Positions 9,600 through 20,300 of a stretch of 64,000 nt of DNA are shown piece by piece. Under the pieces are notes generated by a model, which made no database searches, had not been told where the DNA came from, and saw only the letters and a list, made by a program, of their open reading frames with translations. Source of the DNA: Lycium barbarum (lineage: Eukaryota; Streptophyta; Magnoliopsida; Solanales; Solanaceae); the NCBI RefSeq assembly GCF_019175385.1, contig NC_083345.1, positions 15,400,027 to 15,464,026 of the forward strand. The letters run 5' to 3'. Each line of letters begins with the position of its first letter. Position 1 is the stretch's first letter. Both the position numbers and the translations under genes were made by a program.

Positions 9600-11025
9600 T
9601 TCATCGTATTGAGAGAGTCCAACTCTAATACCGTTACTTTAGAACATGATCTACATATCTCAGGAATTTGTCCTTTGGTTTTGTTGTTGAGTTCAGAATT
9701 ACACTGTATTTTAATTGCTAGTGATATGTCACTCTTTGTTGCTACATTTTTCGCTCAACAGCTCATTCGAGAATTCAACATCTTATCTCTTTAAACTTTT
9801 ATTAAAGCTAAAAAAATTCTCTTCCTCATCTTAAATAACGACAAATACACTAAAGTTGTCTTTTGGTTAATTGAGTAAATAAAAAATACAACTTTCGGTC
9901 CATGGTATTATTGGCATGGACTGAAATCTTACCGAGGGTGTTCAAATTTTATAGAATCAATACAAAAACTGATGAATGGGTGCTCAAAATTTTAAAATCA
10001 AACTACGCAATATTTAGTTAAACCACAAAAATACTTGTAATAGAACCACAAGGTTATAAATTCAAAGTAACACAAGATGTCAACAAAAAAGGATCTATTA
10101 GTAAAAGTAGGACTCAAATTTCTTAACACAAATAATTGAAATTAAATCGGGCTTCAATACAAATATCCGACACTAGACTTGTACGCAATGAAACTATTTC
10201 TATCCACAAAATTTTCTCAGTTTTCTCGGCAATCAAAATTTGACAGTTTTGAAGTTTCATGACGTTCATTCTCATCAAACGACAACCAATTGGTATGGTT
10301 GACTCCAAGGCGTATTTAATTCTTGTATGTTCAAACACACCTTTGCCAATAATTGGGGAGTATTCGATTTTAGTCACTAATGTCTCTTGCATTTTCCAAT
10401 TTTTTGTTAGTAGAAAATGCCGGATCCTGTATCGAAGATCTTCATGTTATGACGTATGAGATCAGTAATATAGAACTTATGAGATTTTTATACGATATCT
10501 CTTCTTTTTAAATTGTAATGGCTCATTTTTTGTACATCATTTTATTTCACTCTATGTTAACTGAATTTCCAGTTTCCAGACAATTAGCTTAGCAGAAAAA
10601 GACAGTAAATTCACAAATAATTTGGTGACTAATGGATAAGGACACTTCTGTTTTTCTCTTGCCATTATCAAGTACGTTGAAATGTACTCCAAGACTTGAA
10701 GCTTCTTTCCTTGGCGTAAATTACACTTTGCTTCCTCAAAGGTTCACAGTCATAAGATATGCCTCTCAAATGCGTTGAAATTTACTAGCTGCTTCATGCT
10801 CAATATTATATTCTAGAACATGAAGACAATTGCAATTATATATTGTAATACTATTTTAATGATTCAAATCAACTTGGTCCTACAAACACGCATGAACAAC
10901 GTGGATTAAGATATAAGAAGATTTGATGCTCAAACATGCTAGGTCTTTTAAGATTTGAAACACAAGCTTGGGATGTTTTAATTGGAGGTTAAGATTGAAA
11001 ATTAAGATTATGAACAAAATTTAGG
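9600..11025. other. Intergenic DNA, no gene seen
   Basis: AT-rich. Open frames near 9609-9794 and 10123-10459 are short, have no recognisable motif, and lie in sequence with intergenic composition. I do not call them genes. Confidence 0.5.
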
Positions 11026-11171
11026 CGATTTTTTCTCATTTCTTTAATTTAAAGCTTGATCTATAGAATTATTCGATATATGTGCAGGTGGAGATAGCAA
11101 ATACATCATGTCATTAGTCAAATTATGCGCGAGCTGGCTCGGACAGGATTATATAAAAAAAAAAAAAAACT
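11026..11171 (+). repeat. Decayed SINE-like repeat related to the intron-2 units
   Basis: The order of motifs (TAGGCGATTTTTTCTCA, TTATTCGATATATGTGCAGGTG, GCGCGAGCTGGCTCGGACA) follows the unit repeated three times at 21058-21888. It ends in a poly-A run at 11157-11169, which fits a retroposed copy. Confidence 0.5.
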
Positions 11172-11191
11172 GAACGTCCCATAGTACAAAC

Positions 11192-11353
11192 AAGGGCGGA
11201 GCTAGCGTGTCGGTTACATGTTTGGCCGAAACCCACTAACTCTAATTTGGTTGAAACCTGTATTTAAGTTATTAATTAATTTAGAACCCACTAACTTTTA
11301 AAAAAAATTATGATCCAAAATTCATAAATTTCAAATTCTGACTCCGCCTCTGA
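11192..11353. mobile_element. hAT MITE of the GGCGGAGC family
   Basis: The left end AAGGGCGGAGC and right end CTCCGCCTCTGA are imperfect inverted repeats. The flanks GTACAAAC (11184-11191) and ATACAAAC (11354-11361) are an 8-bp duplication with one mismatch. Relatives lie at 16409 and 61418. Confidence 0.65.
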
Positions 11354-11604
11354 ATACAAACTATTCATCAAAAGGATACTAGACCCTCCCCTCCCCCAAC
11401 CTTGCTGCTTCGTCAGTTGTTAGCAGTTTTGATCTTCATTTTTATGTTCCAAGGATGTCGCATATACCATTATTTATACCCAAAAAGAAAAAGAGAGAAA
11501 AAAGAGAGGACATTGCATTATTGCAATATGCGAGGCACGAACATGTGACGTGACTGTGAGAGGAACCAACGTGTGAGAGAGCTGATGCGGATCTTATAAA
11601 ATGA

Positions 11605-12691
11605 AGAGAAAAGACACCATTTGACCCTTGAATTTGACATCAAAATTTAATTTGGCAACTAAACTTAACTTATATTTATTTACCCCCTTAACAATTTTCA
11701 TTTCAATTATTCACCACCCTGAAAAAATAATACCACTCTCACAATGGGAGGTGTATTACACTCGCGCCACGTCATTGCCACATCGTTGCCACGTCATTGT
11801 CATGTCAAAAATTACTAACCCTTCATTTTTTGTTTTTCTTTTATTATTTTTTCTCTTTCTTCTTCTTTCCCCCTTTTCTCTTTCTTCTTCTTTCTCCTCA
11901 ACCCGCCCGCTGCCGCCGCCGCCTCATCCGCCGCAGCACCGCCGCCGCCGCTGCCATGATTGAACATAGCTCAGTTCGTCATCCTCACCACGTCATTGCC
12001 ATGTCAAAATTACCAACCCTTCATTTTTTATTTTTCTCTTTCTTCTTCTTTCTCCTCATCCTACCTTAACCACCCATAAGAACAACACCCACACCTTTAA
12101 CCCACACCCACCACCACCACCATAATCACCCCACCAAATTTCATCCCATTCCTTCTCAAATTCGTCCAAATTGGTTATTTTGGTTGTTATTGTTGGCTAT
12201 TATTATTATTATTAGCAACCCCATTTCTTCCATGATCATTATTCCATAACTTTATTTTTTAAAGAAAACAAAAATCAAAATCAAGAAACCAAAAAATGGT
12301 GAAAATGGTAAGAAAAGAATGATGAGAATATAGAGAGAAAGAGGAATTTGTGAAGAAGAAAAAGGAGGAGGAAGGTGGTAGGGGCAGAGTTGTGGCGTGG
12401 GGTGGGGGTTGTGAAGCATACGAAGGTGGTGGGGGAGGGGCTGTGGCGTGGCGTGAGGGGCTGTGAAGAAGAAGAAGGTGGTGGGGGCGGGGTTATAGGG
12501 TGAAGAAGAGGGGGGCGGGGTTGTGGGGTGAGGGGTTGTGAAGAAGAAGATGGTGGTGGGGGCGGGGTTGTTTGGTGAAGAAGAGGGTCGGGGCTGTGGG
12601 GTGGGGTGGAGAGGAGCGGGTGGGGGTGGGGGGTGCATTTTGATTTTATTTTTTAATTATATATTATTTTTATTTTATTTTTTAATTATAT

Positions 12692-12748
<57 letters not shown>

Positions 12749-12945
12749 CGGGCCCACCTTTTTATATTTTCCACTCTCTTAATTTTTTTTTAACTTTTTT
12801 TTTGCCATGTCAGCATTTGGGGTTGTATTTAATTAAGATGAAAGTTGTTGGGGGTGGGGGGGGGGGGGTAAATAAATACAAGTTAAGTTTAGTTGCCAAA
12901 CTAAGTTTTCGTGCCAAGTTCAAGTGTCAAATGATGTTTTTTCTC
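11605..12945. mobile_element. 1.34-kb element with long terminal inverted repeats
   Basis: The first 100 or so bases and the last 100 or so are inverted copies. The shared core TTGGCAACTAAACTTAACTT is followed by a TATTTATTTACCCCC stretch. The flanks TAAAATGA at 11597-11604 and 12946-12953 form an 8-bp target duplication, so hAT or a related superfamily is likely. The interior has no transposase. It holds C/T-rich repeats, a G-rich array and an AT dinucleotide array. Confidence 0.75.
12355..12640. repeat. G-rich degenerate minisatellite (GAAGAAGAAGGTGGTGGGGGCGGGG-like)
   Basis: About 285 bp of imperfect units alternate GAAGAAGA with GTGGGGGCGGGGTTGTG. It is strongly strand-biased for G, with many runs of three or more G. 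The minus-strand Pro-rich open frame here is a composition artefact. An AT dinucleotide array follows at about 12690-12745. Confidence 0.7.
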
Positions 12946-13122
12946 TAAAATGAATAAAATGACATCACATCTTAATGATGATTAATAATTAACTTATTGT
13001 TTGCCTTTTATATGTGTGAAAATGAAGATCCTAATTTTTTGTTGACATTGTTAATAACGTCATACTAAATATCTATTTCAAAATGAACCTCTACCTATTT
13101 TCTAATATCTACCAAAACAATA

Positions 13123-13400
13123 CTCTCTCTGTCACAAATTATTGATTTCTAAAAATAATTATCTCAAATTATTTATTATTTTAAAAGTTAAGACAAAATT
13201 AATTATTTTTTCTCATTTTATCTTTAGTAAAGTAATTGTTCTTGAAGACTACAAACACATCAATAGAGTAAATATTTAATGAAAAAAGATTATATCTTAG
13301 AGCATAAATGAGGGTAGAATAGTCAAACCATCCTATTCAATGTTTTGTTAAGGGACGTGTAAAAGAGAAACAAGAGAGATAATTTGAGACAGGAATATCC
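13123..13400. mobile_element. Stowaway-like MITE
   Basis: It starts after TA at 13121 with CTCTCTCTGTCACAAATTAT and ends near 13400 with ATAATTTGAGACAGGAAT, the inverse with mismatches. The right boundary is approximate. Confidence 0.6.
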
Positions 13401-13559
13401 GTTAACTTAAGAAAACTTATAATATACGTCGAACTCATTTCACTCTATTCGCAAAATGTTATGCTCCCTTTTATACTAAAACTAATACTAATAAGTGCAA
13501 ATTATTCTGCAATTTTTCTCATCAAATAACAAGCGCTTCAAACTTTCAACTAATCTCTT

Positions 13560-13804
13560 TTTTTTTTCTTTTTTTAATGACAAAGAACCTGCGGCCGTTA
13601 TTCTTTGGGTGTGCATAGGGTAAACTCCGCTCATGTGCAATAGCTCGCAAGCCACACATGAGAGATAACCTGCACAAGATAAGTCCCGTGCGACGAGCTT
13701 GACCCAAAAGGCAAATTCCCCGCTGTCATTGGCAGGGGGTTTCAAACCTGATACCTCCATTATGAAAGTCTCGTGCTCAATCAATTGAGCCACTCTTGCA
13801 GGTC
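13560..13804 (-). mobile_element. tRNA-derived SINE (SolS-like), minus strand
   Basis: On the minus strand it starts with ACCTGCAAGAGTGGCTCAAT (A box TGGCTCAATTGA) and then a B-box-like GGTTTGAAACC. It ends in an A-rich tail (the T run at 13558-13576). Flanking direct repeats at 13542-13559 and 13805-13822 match at 17 of 18 positions (ACTTTCAA, C or G, then TAATCTCTT). This is the long target duplication expected of LINE-mediated insertion. A second copy lies at 25651. Confidence 0.88.
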
Positions 13805-13822
13805 ACTTTCAAGTAATCTCTT

Positions 13823-14815
13823 ATCCAATCATATTTGACATTTAATTTTAAACAGAGGGTGACCGTTCTTTTCTATCTCATTATTTTCATTCAACTAATT
13901 GCAAGTTTGTAACAAAGGGCGGCTGATAAGGACGGTTCAGTAGAAGGACTGACAAATTCTTAGGCTAGCAAGCTTCCGAAGAAGTGATTCATATGACATG
14001 AAGAAAATTTTACATCAAAAAGGAAGAGAACATTGAAGTACTATATAAGACGGAACACAAATTCACGTGGTACATGTTTTTGGGCTCAACAATGACGTAG
14101 TCCAACGAACAAATCTATGAGATCTATTAGGCCAAAAAAAAAAGTGTCATGGGCTTAGGCTTTTACAAATATGATATTAGAGTCGGCTCCCACAGTACGA
14201 TAGTGGAGCAAACCTCAATCAGGATGTTGAGTCCCTACTCACTAACAGGGTTTATGAAACGCCCATCATAGAGGGTAGACTGATGAAAATGAGTCGAAAA
14301 GAAGGACTAGCAAGCTTTTAGACTGACAAACTTCTGAAAAATTGGTACGTATGACTCCCGAGACAAATCCAATATCTGAAAGGAAGAGATACTAGTATAT
14401 AATAAATTAAAGTACAAGTTCACATGCTTTTAGGATTGATGACACTGTAACATGATAGATAAATATGTGAGGTCTGTTGAACCAAAATGGACAATACATA
14501 TTGAACTTGGACTGCTTACTATAACTTTCTTGAACTTCTCGAGCCTCGTTTATTTGTATTGAATGAAGGTATGAATCTTAACTAATCATTCAAATCTAAG
14601 TCATTAAATGCGTTTGTATTTTAGGTTTGAATCTTAATTATTTAAATCTCATACATTAAGTGCGTTTATTTTCTTATTATGCAGTCACTTAATTGGACTG
14701 AATAAAATATGAATGATTAAGATCTACAAGAAAGTCTTAGTATCATTAGAATGTTGTCTATTCAAGGATTTATACAAAGATGACATATTACCATAATTCC
14801 ATCCACTTTATCGAT
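13823..14815. other. Intergenic DNA with a diverged tandem duplication
   Basis: No gene. Sequence near 13930-14140 (GGACTGACAAATTCTTAGGCTAGCAAGCTT, here broken into motifs GGACTGAC and AGCAAGCTT) recurs diverged near 14300-14490. A decayed inverted-repeat MITE with a GAATCTTAA/TTAAGAT motif may lie at 14565-14722. Confidence 0.45.
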
Positions 14816-15190
14816 AATCGCAGCCACATCCACATACCATTATCAAACTACCACCACCACCATCGACAATTACCACTGTTGTCAATCACATATTGAGTCG
14901 TCACCATCACTAACCACCATTATAATCATCACAATCAATTACCATTACCACAACAACCCCTAATCACCACCACAAGCGATCTCTATATATCATCAACCAC
15001 TGATATCAAGCACAACAATTATTAGCTAGCTGTATCATCCACCACAATTATCAGTTGTCGTCACCAACTACCACTATTACCAGCCACCATCAACACTAGC
15101 TACTACCCACAACCACATCATCAACCAACACCACAACCGATCGGCACCCACAACCAATATTGTTAATCGTCATCACCACCAATTCTACCA
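14816..15190. repeat. ACC/ATC-rich low-complexity stretch
   Basis: About 370 bp are dominated by CACCAC, ATCACC and AACCAC triplets. It looks like a degenerate trinucleotide satellite. It extends into the start of duplication copy A, and a trace recurs at 16360-16615 in copy B. Confidence 0.75.
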
Positions 15191-15334
15191 TATGTTTTTA
15201 ACATCTTTTATTAAACTAACATTAAACTAGGATTTTTTTACTTTAATTATTTACAAATATTTTTTACATATTTAAATGTTAAGAAAATAAAATTAATTAT
15301 TTAATATTCAAATCTTAATACAATTAAAGCTCTT

Positions 15335-15455
15335 TTTTTTAATCACATAGGGGCTGAGTAGGGGAAGGGAAAATGGGAGAGGGGATTACAAATGTGGGGA
15401 TTCGAACCCTCACCAACAAAGTTCAGGTAGCCAACCACATGAGCTACTAAATCCC
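15335..15455 (-). mobile_element. Short tRNA-like SINE fragment in copy A
   Basis: The minus strand reads TAGCTCATGTGGTTGGCTAC, an A-box-like motif, and then GGTTCGAATCC, a perfect B box. The tail is a T run on the plus strand (15333-15340), meaning an A tail. The corresponding place in copy B (near 16750) is uninterrupted. Exact ends and a target duplication were not resolved. Confidence 0.6.
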
Positions 15456-15812
15456 TAACATTCACATTCAAACATCTTTTCCATCCAAGTATTAAATTTT
15501 AATGAAAGCTAATATGATTTACTAATACTTTTTAAATAGTTTTTGATTTACTAACTTCACTTTCTTGGTTTTATCTAAAAATTTAATCATTATAGTCCCC
15601 TATTTCGAGGCTCCCATGAAAAGTCTTCCCTTTGCATATTTTATTTTATTTTAATAAAAATAAAAATAATCTATTGTTTTATTTTACATATAAATTACAG
15701 ATAATCTCTTATTTTAGTGAGAAAAAGGAACTCTCATATCCCAAACTATGTCATTTACAGTTGGGACTGAAGGTCCATCAGTTTTTCTAATTCAATTTGT
15801 GGTATCTGTATA

Positions 15813-16062
15813 CTCCCTTCTTCTCAAATTATCTGTCGGGATTCTCTTTATACGCTTGCAAGATACGTTAAATACTTTTAATTGTTTTATCCATTGATAT
15901 TTAGACAATCATAATTGAGATATTTGTAGTCCGTCAAGAACAATTACTAGTAAAAATAAATGTGAAAAAAATAATTAATTTTATTTTAAACTTTTTAAAA
16001 TAAAAAATAATTTGAGATAATTATTTTTAAAAATCACGTCAGATAATTTAAGATTGAGGGAG
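15813..16062. mobile_element. Stowaway MITE in copy A
   Basis: TA duplications sit at 15811-15812 and 16063-16064. The ends are CTCCCTTCTTCTCAAATTAT and the inverse, ATAATTTAAGATTGAGGGAG. Length is 250 bp. Copy B at 17000 keeps an empty-site-like sequence (GGTATCTATCTACC), so the insertion probably came after the duplication. Confidence 0.88.
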
Positions 16063-16364
16063 TACTAATTATTACTCTATTCCCCTTTAATTTTGGGTCC
16101 GTGTCATACTGTCAATTGCTGCATTTACCAGCTTTATTTTATTCTCTTATTTATTTAATATCGATTATGATATATATTCTTGATATATTTATAGTAGTAC
16201 TTGTTTAACCCAGAGATCTGGGTCACCCCACATAGACAGAAATGGAAAAACTGATTAACATAATAACATGTCCCATGTTGAATGAGCAAGTCATTTGGTT
16301 CGTCGGTTACATGCAGTAAGACATCGAATGTCATGTTACGCCCAAGCTATGATTCGGAGTGTGA

Positions 16365-17190
16365 CAATCACCACTGATCGACACCAAGAACCAAATCGTT
16401 AGTGTCACCAGTGGCAGAGCCATGATATTCACTAAGGGGGTTCAAAATATATAAAAAAGTAAATATACGAAAAAGCGAAAGGGAGTTCAGCAGCTGCTAT
16501 ATATATATAAAGAAAAAATTTAAGCAGGTTTAAATAATGTTTTTTTCTGCCGAAGGGGTTCGAATCCCCTCGGTTTTATGTGGCTCCGCCCCTGAGTGTC
16601 ACCACCACTAACCACCATATGTTTTAACAAAAAAAATTATTCAGATAACATTAAATTAATTAGTATTTCTTACTTTAATACTTATTTACAAATAAATTTT
16701 ACACATTTAAATGTTACAAAATAAAATTAATTATTAAGTATTCAAATCTTAACATTCATATTCAAACATCTTAATCGATTCAAATATTTTAATTTTAATG
16801 AAAGCTAATAGATAGTATGGTTTGAAAAGGAAAAAAAAAGAAAGATATGTTTTTTACTAATACTTTTTTGAAATAGTTTCTGATTTACTAATAGTTCTTG
16901 TTGGATTTTTTATTTTATAAAAATATAACTCTTATCTCAAACCATGTCATTTATAGTTGGGACCAAAGATCCAATAGCTTTTCTAATTCAATATGTGGTA
17001 TCTATCTACCAATTAATTAATTTAATTTATTCTCCCTAGTGTCAATTGTCAATTGTCAAATGTTACTTATACTGCATTTACCAACTTTATTTAATTCAGC
17101 TTATTTATTTAAATCTATTTAGGATATATATATATATATATATTAATGCTATTTGTTTAACCCAGATCATTGGGTGACCCCCATTGTTTG
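16365..17190. repeat. Upstream flank of the KMS1-like gene, duplication copy B (proximal)
   Basis: This is the gene-proximal copy of the duplicated flank and probably supplies the working promoter, because the KMS1-like start codon lies 130 bp beyond it. Landmarks are those listed for copy A. Alignment fades beyond the TTTAACCCAGAT motif near 17170. Confidence 0.85.
16409..16594. mobile_element. hAT MITE of the GGCGGAGCC family, 186 bp
   Basis: The ends are CAGTGGCAGAGCCA and TGGCTCCGCCCCTG. A perfect 8-bp duplication, AGTGTCAC, lies at 16401-16408 and 16595-16602. The interior carries GGGGTTCGAATCCCC, a B-box-like palindrome also seen (inverted) in the relative at 61418. It sits in the proximal promoter copy and is absent from copy A. 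Confidence 0.88.
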
Positions 17191-17322
17191 AAAAATTAAG
17201 ACCCCCCTTGAGATAAAGAGAGAAGAGCTCAAACAGTGGATCTGACAACTTGGATCTATCGATTCTTTGAATTGATTCCAAGTTTTCTTTGCAATCCAAC
17301 ACTTCTTGGATTGGAAGAAACA
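17100..17322 (+). promoter_or_regulatory. Probable core promoter and 5' leader of the KMS1-like gene
   Basis: A TA-rich block (GATATATATATATATATATT, about 17125-17144) could serve as a TATA region about 180 bp before the ATG at 17323. The intervening GAGATAAAGAGAGAAGAGCTC stretch has the purine/CT-rich look of plant leaders. The transcription start is not visible in sequence. Confidence 0.35.
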
Positions 17323-20300
17323 ATGGGTTCCAAGAAGAAATTAGCAAGCCAGAAAAGTTTTCCTTCTGCTTCTCCAGTTCAACAAATGTCTATTTCAGGC
17401 AGGTTTTTTTCTTAATGTTTTTTTTTTTCTGGATAACTTGTTCATGGATGAGCTTGTTTTTTTGAATATTGGGTATGTGTTAATACTTGCTAGAAATAAA
17501 TAAAGGAAGTATCTTTTGTTAATTTGATGACTGCATATGATGGATGAAGGTTTAAATCTGAGTCCTTAGGGGTTATTTTGTACGCGGGATAAGGTGGGAT
17601 ATTCCAAGATTAAGTCTGGGATTAAATTTATACTGTGTTTGGTTCATGGTATAAATTTATTTCAGGTCGGATAAATTAGTCCAAGAATTATAATTCCAGG
17701 AATATAATCCCGGGATAATTTAGTCCGCAAACCAAACGACCTTTGTTGAAATGAAGAAGGATTGTGTTTTGTTGGGTGCTGCTTGGGGGGGTGAGGGGGG
17801 GGGGGGGGGGTTGTTGAGTCAATTTTGATGGATGTCTCATGCTTTCGAGGTTAATTCAAAATTTATGTTACTGCAATTTCATGATGTGGATGTGCAACTA
17901 TTTCTAATAATATTAAGCATGGCCTTGTTTTTATGGCGAATCTTGGAAAATTTAATGTACATGAATCTAGATACATGGAGTCAAAAGTTTGGAAGATGGT
18001 TAAGAAAAGATTTTTGTTGTAATGGGTCAATCTTAGTACAGCTATATGGTTACTCAACAAGGTATGAAGTTATTGGGATATAGCAATGAGTTTTTGGATC
18101 ATCCCTCTGCTAGTGGAATCAGGAATATAGATGTGAAAATGCCTTGTAAGTTTAAGTTGTTTGTATGAAATCGGCTTCTATCATTGTATTATTTTTTTGG
18201 TTGTATGGTATCGGAGAACTTGAATGCTGAACCCATTATGTACCTTGGTTGATGTATCTTTCTTCACGAGATATGAGCATTCCTTTAAATGGAAATGTAG
18301 ATTTAGGCAGTTGTCTGTTTTAATCCTTCCAGTCACAGTGGAGAGTATAATTATATAGGAGTTAGAAACACTCATGGACAGAGGATATATCTGCAGATTT
18401 TGTTGCATTTTGAATGGAAATGTTTGTTATTTGGCTGTAGCATCACAAAGGTGACACTAATCAGTAGAAGTATCAGTATGTGGTGGAGGAAAGTTGGTCA
18501 TTCATGTCCTACTTTATGCACTCCAGTCTTCGTGATCATATGCCAAATCTCTGGAAGATTTCCTGTTTTCTCTATGTACTCAGTTAGTGAACTCCTATAC
18601 AGGAAGTCCCGTCCTCATTTCATTAGGTTTTTAAGGTCATCTTATCAGCTTCTCTTTGGAGAACAGACAATTCTCTATAAAGCTTTGGTCTTGGGGTCTC
18701 ATTGGCATTTATATATAAGATGAAGTATCTCAAGTTAGTACCGTTTAGTAGGTTTTCATCTGGACTAGATTAGTTTAAGCTTCATCTTAGTTTTCTAGTC
18801 TGGTTAGAGATCATCTGCTTCATTTGGAGAGTTCTGTGTCAGTGGTCATTTTTTTAGCTTAGCTAAATGTTAAACTAGATAATACTCAATTTTAGTTTGA
18901 ATATGTGGAGCAAAATATACAACATAGAATGATAACTGGGCGAGATTAAAGTCAGTGGAACATATTTCATACAGTGAACCACACTTGCACTGGTTTAAAG
19001 CTGGATGAAGTCCGATTGATGGAAATTATTTAGCAAATATGCCAAATTCCCTGTTAATCCTGTTTAGTATTGTCCCAGAATTGTCATGAAGGTATAATCC
19101 AGACCCCAGTGGAGTTGGTTGTGGATTAAAAAATCTAGGATCCTACTTTGCTGTACTGTGCAGAGTTCATATCCGTGTTTCCTGTTTATATCCTTATGTC
19201 TGCTTGTTACTTTCTATTGCATAGTGTTGGGTGAAAATGAAATGTAAAGGCCTTTGAAGTTTGTGATTTTTCTCAATAATTACTTCCTATTTTTGGTAGT
19301 TGTTTTCTCCATTTATTTAAGCCACAATCTGTTCAGAGTGAGGCTTTTCTAATCCGCAACAGTGTCATCTGTTTCATTTCTGGGTAGAGAAGCAAATGAG
19401 ACTTTAGTTTGACAATATTATTGTTGACTTGATGGTTGATAAACACAATGAACTAGAATTACGTGATGCACTGTGTGCTTCTTCATATAACTTATAAGGA
19501 CGTGTATTTGGAATGTCCTTTGAGTCTGAAGGAGAGACAATTTATAAAAATCAAAACATTCATGTTCTTGAACTATGATTTATCAGATTTCTCAGGAAAT
19601 AAGACTTACCTTTATCAACCAAAAAAAGAAAAAACTCAGAAAGTAGCTCTATTAGGAACTGCTATTGTTGCAAAATATAGAAGGTATTATCTTTGTTTCC
19701 TGTAAGTGATCAGTCCAGTAGGCATATGGTTATTACATCAACTTTTTAAAGATGCTGAGTAATTTAACTATAAATGGCTTAATCTCCATCATAAACCGGG
19801 GAGGATATCAGTAGCAGCAATCTATCACATGTTATCTGAAATTTACATCTTGACCTACTGAGTTGTAGCTTCCCATATATCATTGGTTTAGCAACACAAA
19901 ATCTTGCTGTATCTCTTTTGTTAAGAATCTTTGAGATTGTAAATTATAGAGATAAAAGAACCAAAAAGAAAAGTTACTTGCGGAGGTGAAAGTTCTAAAA
20001 GAAAATAAAATTGTTGGGGCATGATCTCACTTAATATTTGGAAGCTTACGTTATACCTCTAGTATCATGGTATGGATGAGGATAAAAAAGTTCACTTTTG
20101 TTTAACTGAATGAGGAAATAAACATAATGTTACCATTATCCAAAAAAAAAAAAAAAGGAAATAAACATACTGAAAAGTATCGAGAGAAATTCAATTCTTT
20201 TCTGAGAAATGATTGAAGGATTATTGACGAGAAAATTTTATTAGAACCTCTAATTGACTAGTGTCAAAAATCAGGACAGGAAAACTTAGAGGTTCTAATT

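Larger units (their letters stand above)
15130..16236. repeat. Upstream flank of the KMS1-like gene, duplication copy A (distal)
   Basis: Landmarks occur in the same order as in copy B (16365-17190): CCATATGTTTTTAAC, AAATGTTAAGAAAATAAAATT, TTTTAATGAAAGCTAATA, ATGTCATTTACAGTTGGGAC, TTTTTCTAATTCAAT, GCATTTACCAGCTTTATTT and TTGTTTAACCCAGA. Copy A additionally holds a SINE and a Stowaway that copy B lacks. Confidence 0.85.

Noticed and set aside
12252..12638. Minus-strand Pro/Ser-rich 128-codon frame
   Set aside because: It is the translation of a G-rich repeat array; such arrays are open in several frames.
14816..15190. Possible CRISPR-like or protein-coding array of ACC triplets
   Set aside because: There are no regular spacers and no stable frame. 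It is degenerate low-complexity DNA.
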